From: Cyclobacteriaceae bacterium
Lineage (GTDB): Bacteria; Bacteroidota; Bacteroidia; Cytophagales; Cyclobacteriaceae
Reading direction: 5' to 3'
Assembly (NCBI GenBank): GCA_030589835.1
Contig: JAUUZS010000234.1
Location: forward strand, 1-6,780
Length of the DNA stretch: 6,780 nucleotides
Made by a program: the position numbers and the translations under genes. The first letter of the stretch is position 1. The number at the start of each line of letters is the position of its first letter. Under the pieces are notes generated by a model. The model saw only the letters and a program-made list of their open reading frames with translations. It was not told the DNA's origin and ran no database searches. Shown piece after piece: positions 6,547 through 6,780 of this stretch.

Positions 6547-6780
6547 ATGGCAGAGATCAAAGGTAAATTTATCACATTAACAGGTATGTTAATGGCGGAT
6601 AAGGAAGATGTACTAGCAAAAGCAAATGAATATCTTGAAGAAGAAACTGGCTGTACTCATTTAGAGCTAGATCCTGAGGAATTTTATGGCACTGCACTTT
6701 GGGATCATTTCATGAAACTTTATTCAAATACATATGAGGATCCAAAACAGGCAATTATTGCTTTAGGAAAAAGAATTTAC
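6547..6780 (+). CDS. Unrecognised protein, N-terminal 78 residues (3' end outside window)
   Basis: The frame is open from the ATG at 6547 to the window end. An in-frame TAA at 6526-6528 makes this the first usable ATG. The visible protein starts MAEIKGKFITLTGMLMADKE and continues with a helical, acidic stretch (ANEYLEEETGCTHLELDPEE), then FYGTALWDHFMKLYS and an alanine/lysine-rich helix ending LGKRIY. There is no signal peptide or membrane segment, so it is probably cytoplasmic. I cannot assign a family from this fragment. It follows the receptor on the same strand after 70 bp with no hairpin terminator between them, so read-through or co-transcription is possible. No good promoter or Shine-Dalgarno sequence is visible in the gap. 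A role as partner of the output-less receptor is a neighbourhood inference only. Confidence 0.75.
   Translation, partial: MAEIKGKFITLTGMLMADKEDVLAKANEYLEEETGCTHLELDPEEFYGTALWDHFMKLYSNTYEDPKQAIIALGKRIY

Noticed and set aside
6540..6566. Eight-codon open frame (ATG at 6540) overlapping the start of the last gene
   Set aside because: It is too short, out of frame and unsupported; the ATG at 6547 opens a frame through the end of the window.

Overview
The window looks like a piece of a Bacteroidota chromosome, probably a Cytophagales-like or related marine or soil lineage. The evidence is AT-rich DNA, promoter-like sequences that fit the Bacteroidota pattern TTTG-N19-TAnnTTTG, weak or absent Shine-Dalgarno sequences, and a GAF/coiled-coil/PAS receptor of a type I associate with this phylum. 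This assignment is inferred from the sequence alone, with no database search.

Layout: (1) Bases 2-733, plus strand, hold the 3' end of a gene whose start lies outside the window. It encodes about five TPR repeats after a segment resembling the C-terminus of a GT-C (ArnT/PMT-like) membrane glycosyltransferase. (2) Bases 953-1267, plus strand, encode a 104-residue exported, very acidic protein with one C-terminal membrane segment and a basic tail. (3) A 40-bp perfect palindrome at 1475-1514 is a textbook bidirectional terminator between converging genes. (4) Bases 1563-3383, minus strand, encode a 606-residue sodium:solute symporter (SSS family). (5) A 357-bp divergent intergenic region carries a near-consensus promoter for the next gene. 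(6) Bases 3741-6476, plus strand, encode a 911-residue membrane receptor. It has a CHASE3-like extracytoplasmic domain, a HAMP-like linker, a GAF domain, a duplicated coiled coil, PAS-1, another coiled coil and PAS-2, and then stops with no recognisable output domain. (7) Bases 6547-6780, plus strand, hold the first 78 codons of a gene I do not recognise, running off the window 70 bp after the receptor.

The genes do not form one clear pathway. The symporter and the receptor are divergently transcribed, so a shared regulatory region is possible but not shown. The most interesting part is the receptor. It has no kinase, cyclase, GGDEF/EAL, methyl-accepting or DNA-binding module, and its coiled-coil and PAS segments are recent-looking internal duplications. 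The following same-strand gene is a candidate partner, but that is only a neighbourhood inference. I see no CRISPR array, RNA gene, insertion sequence or phage signature, and nothing that establishes a wholly new system.
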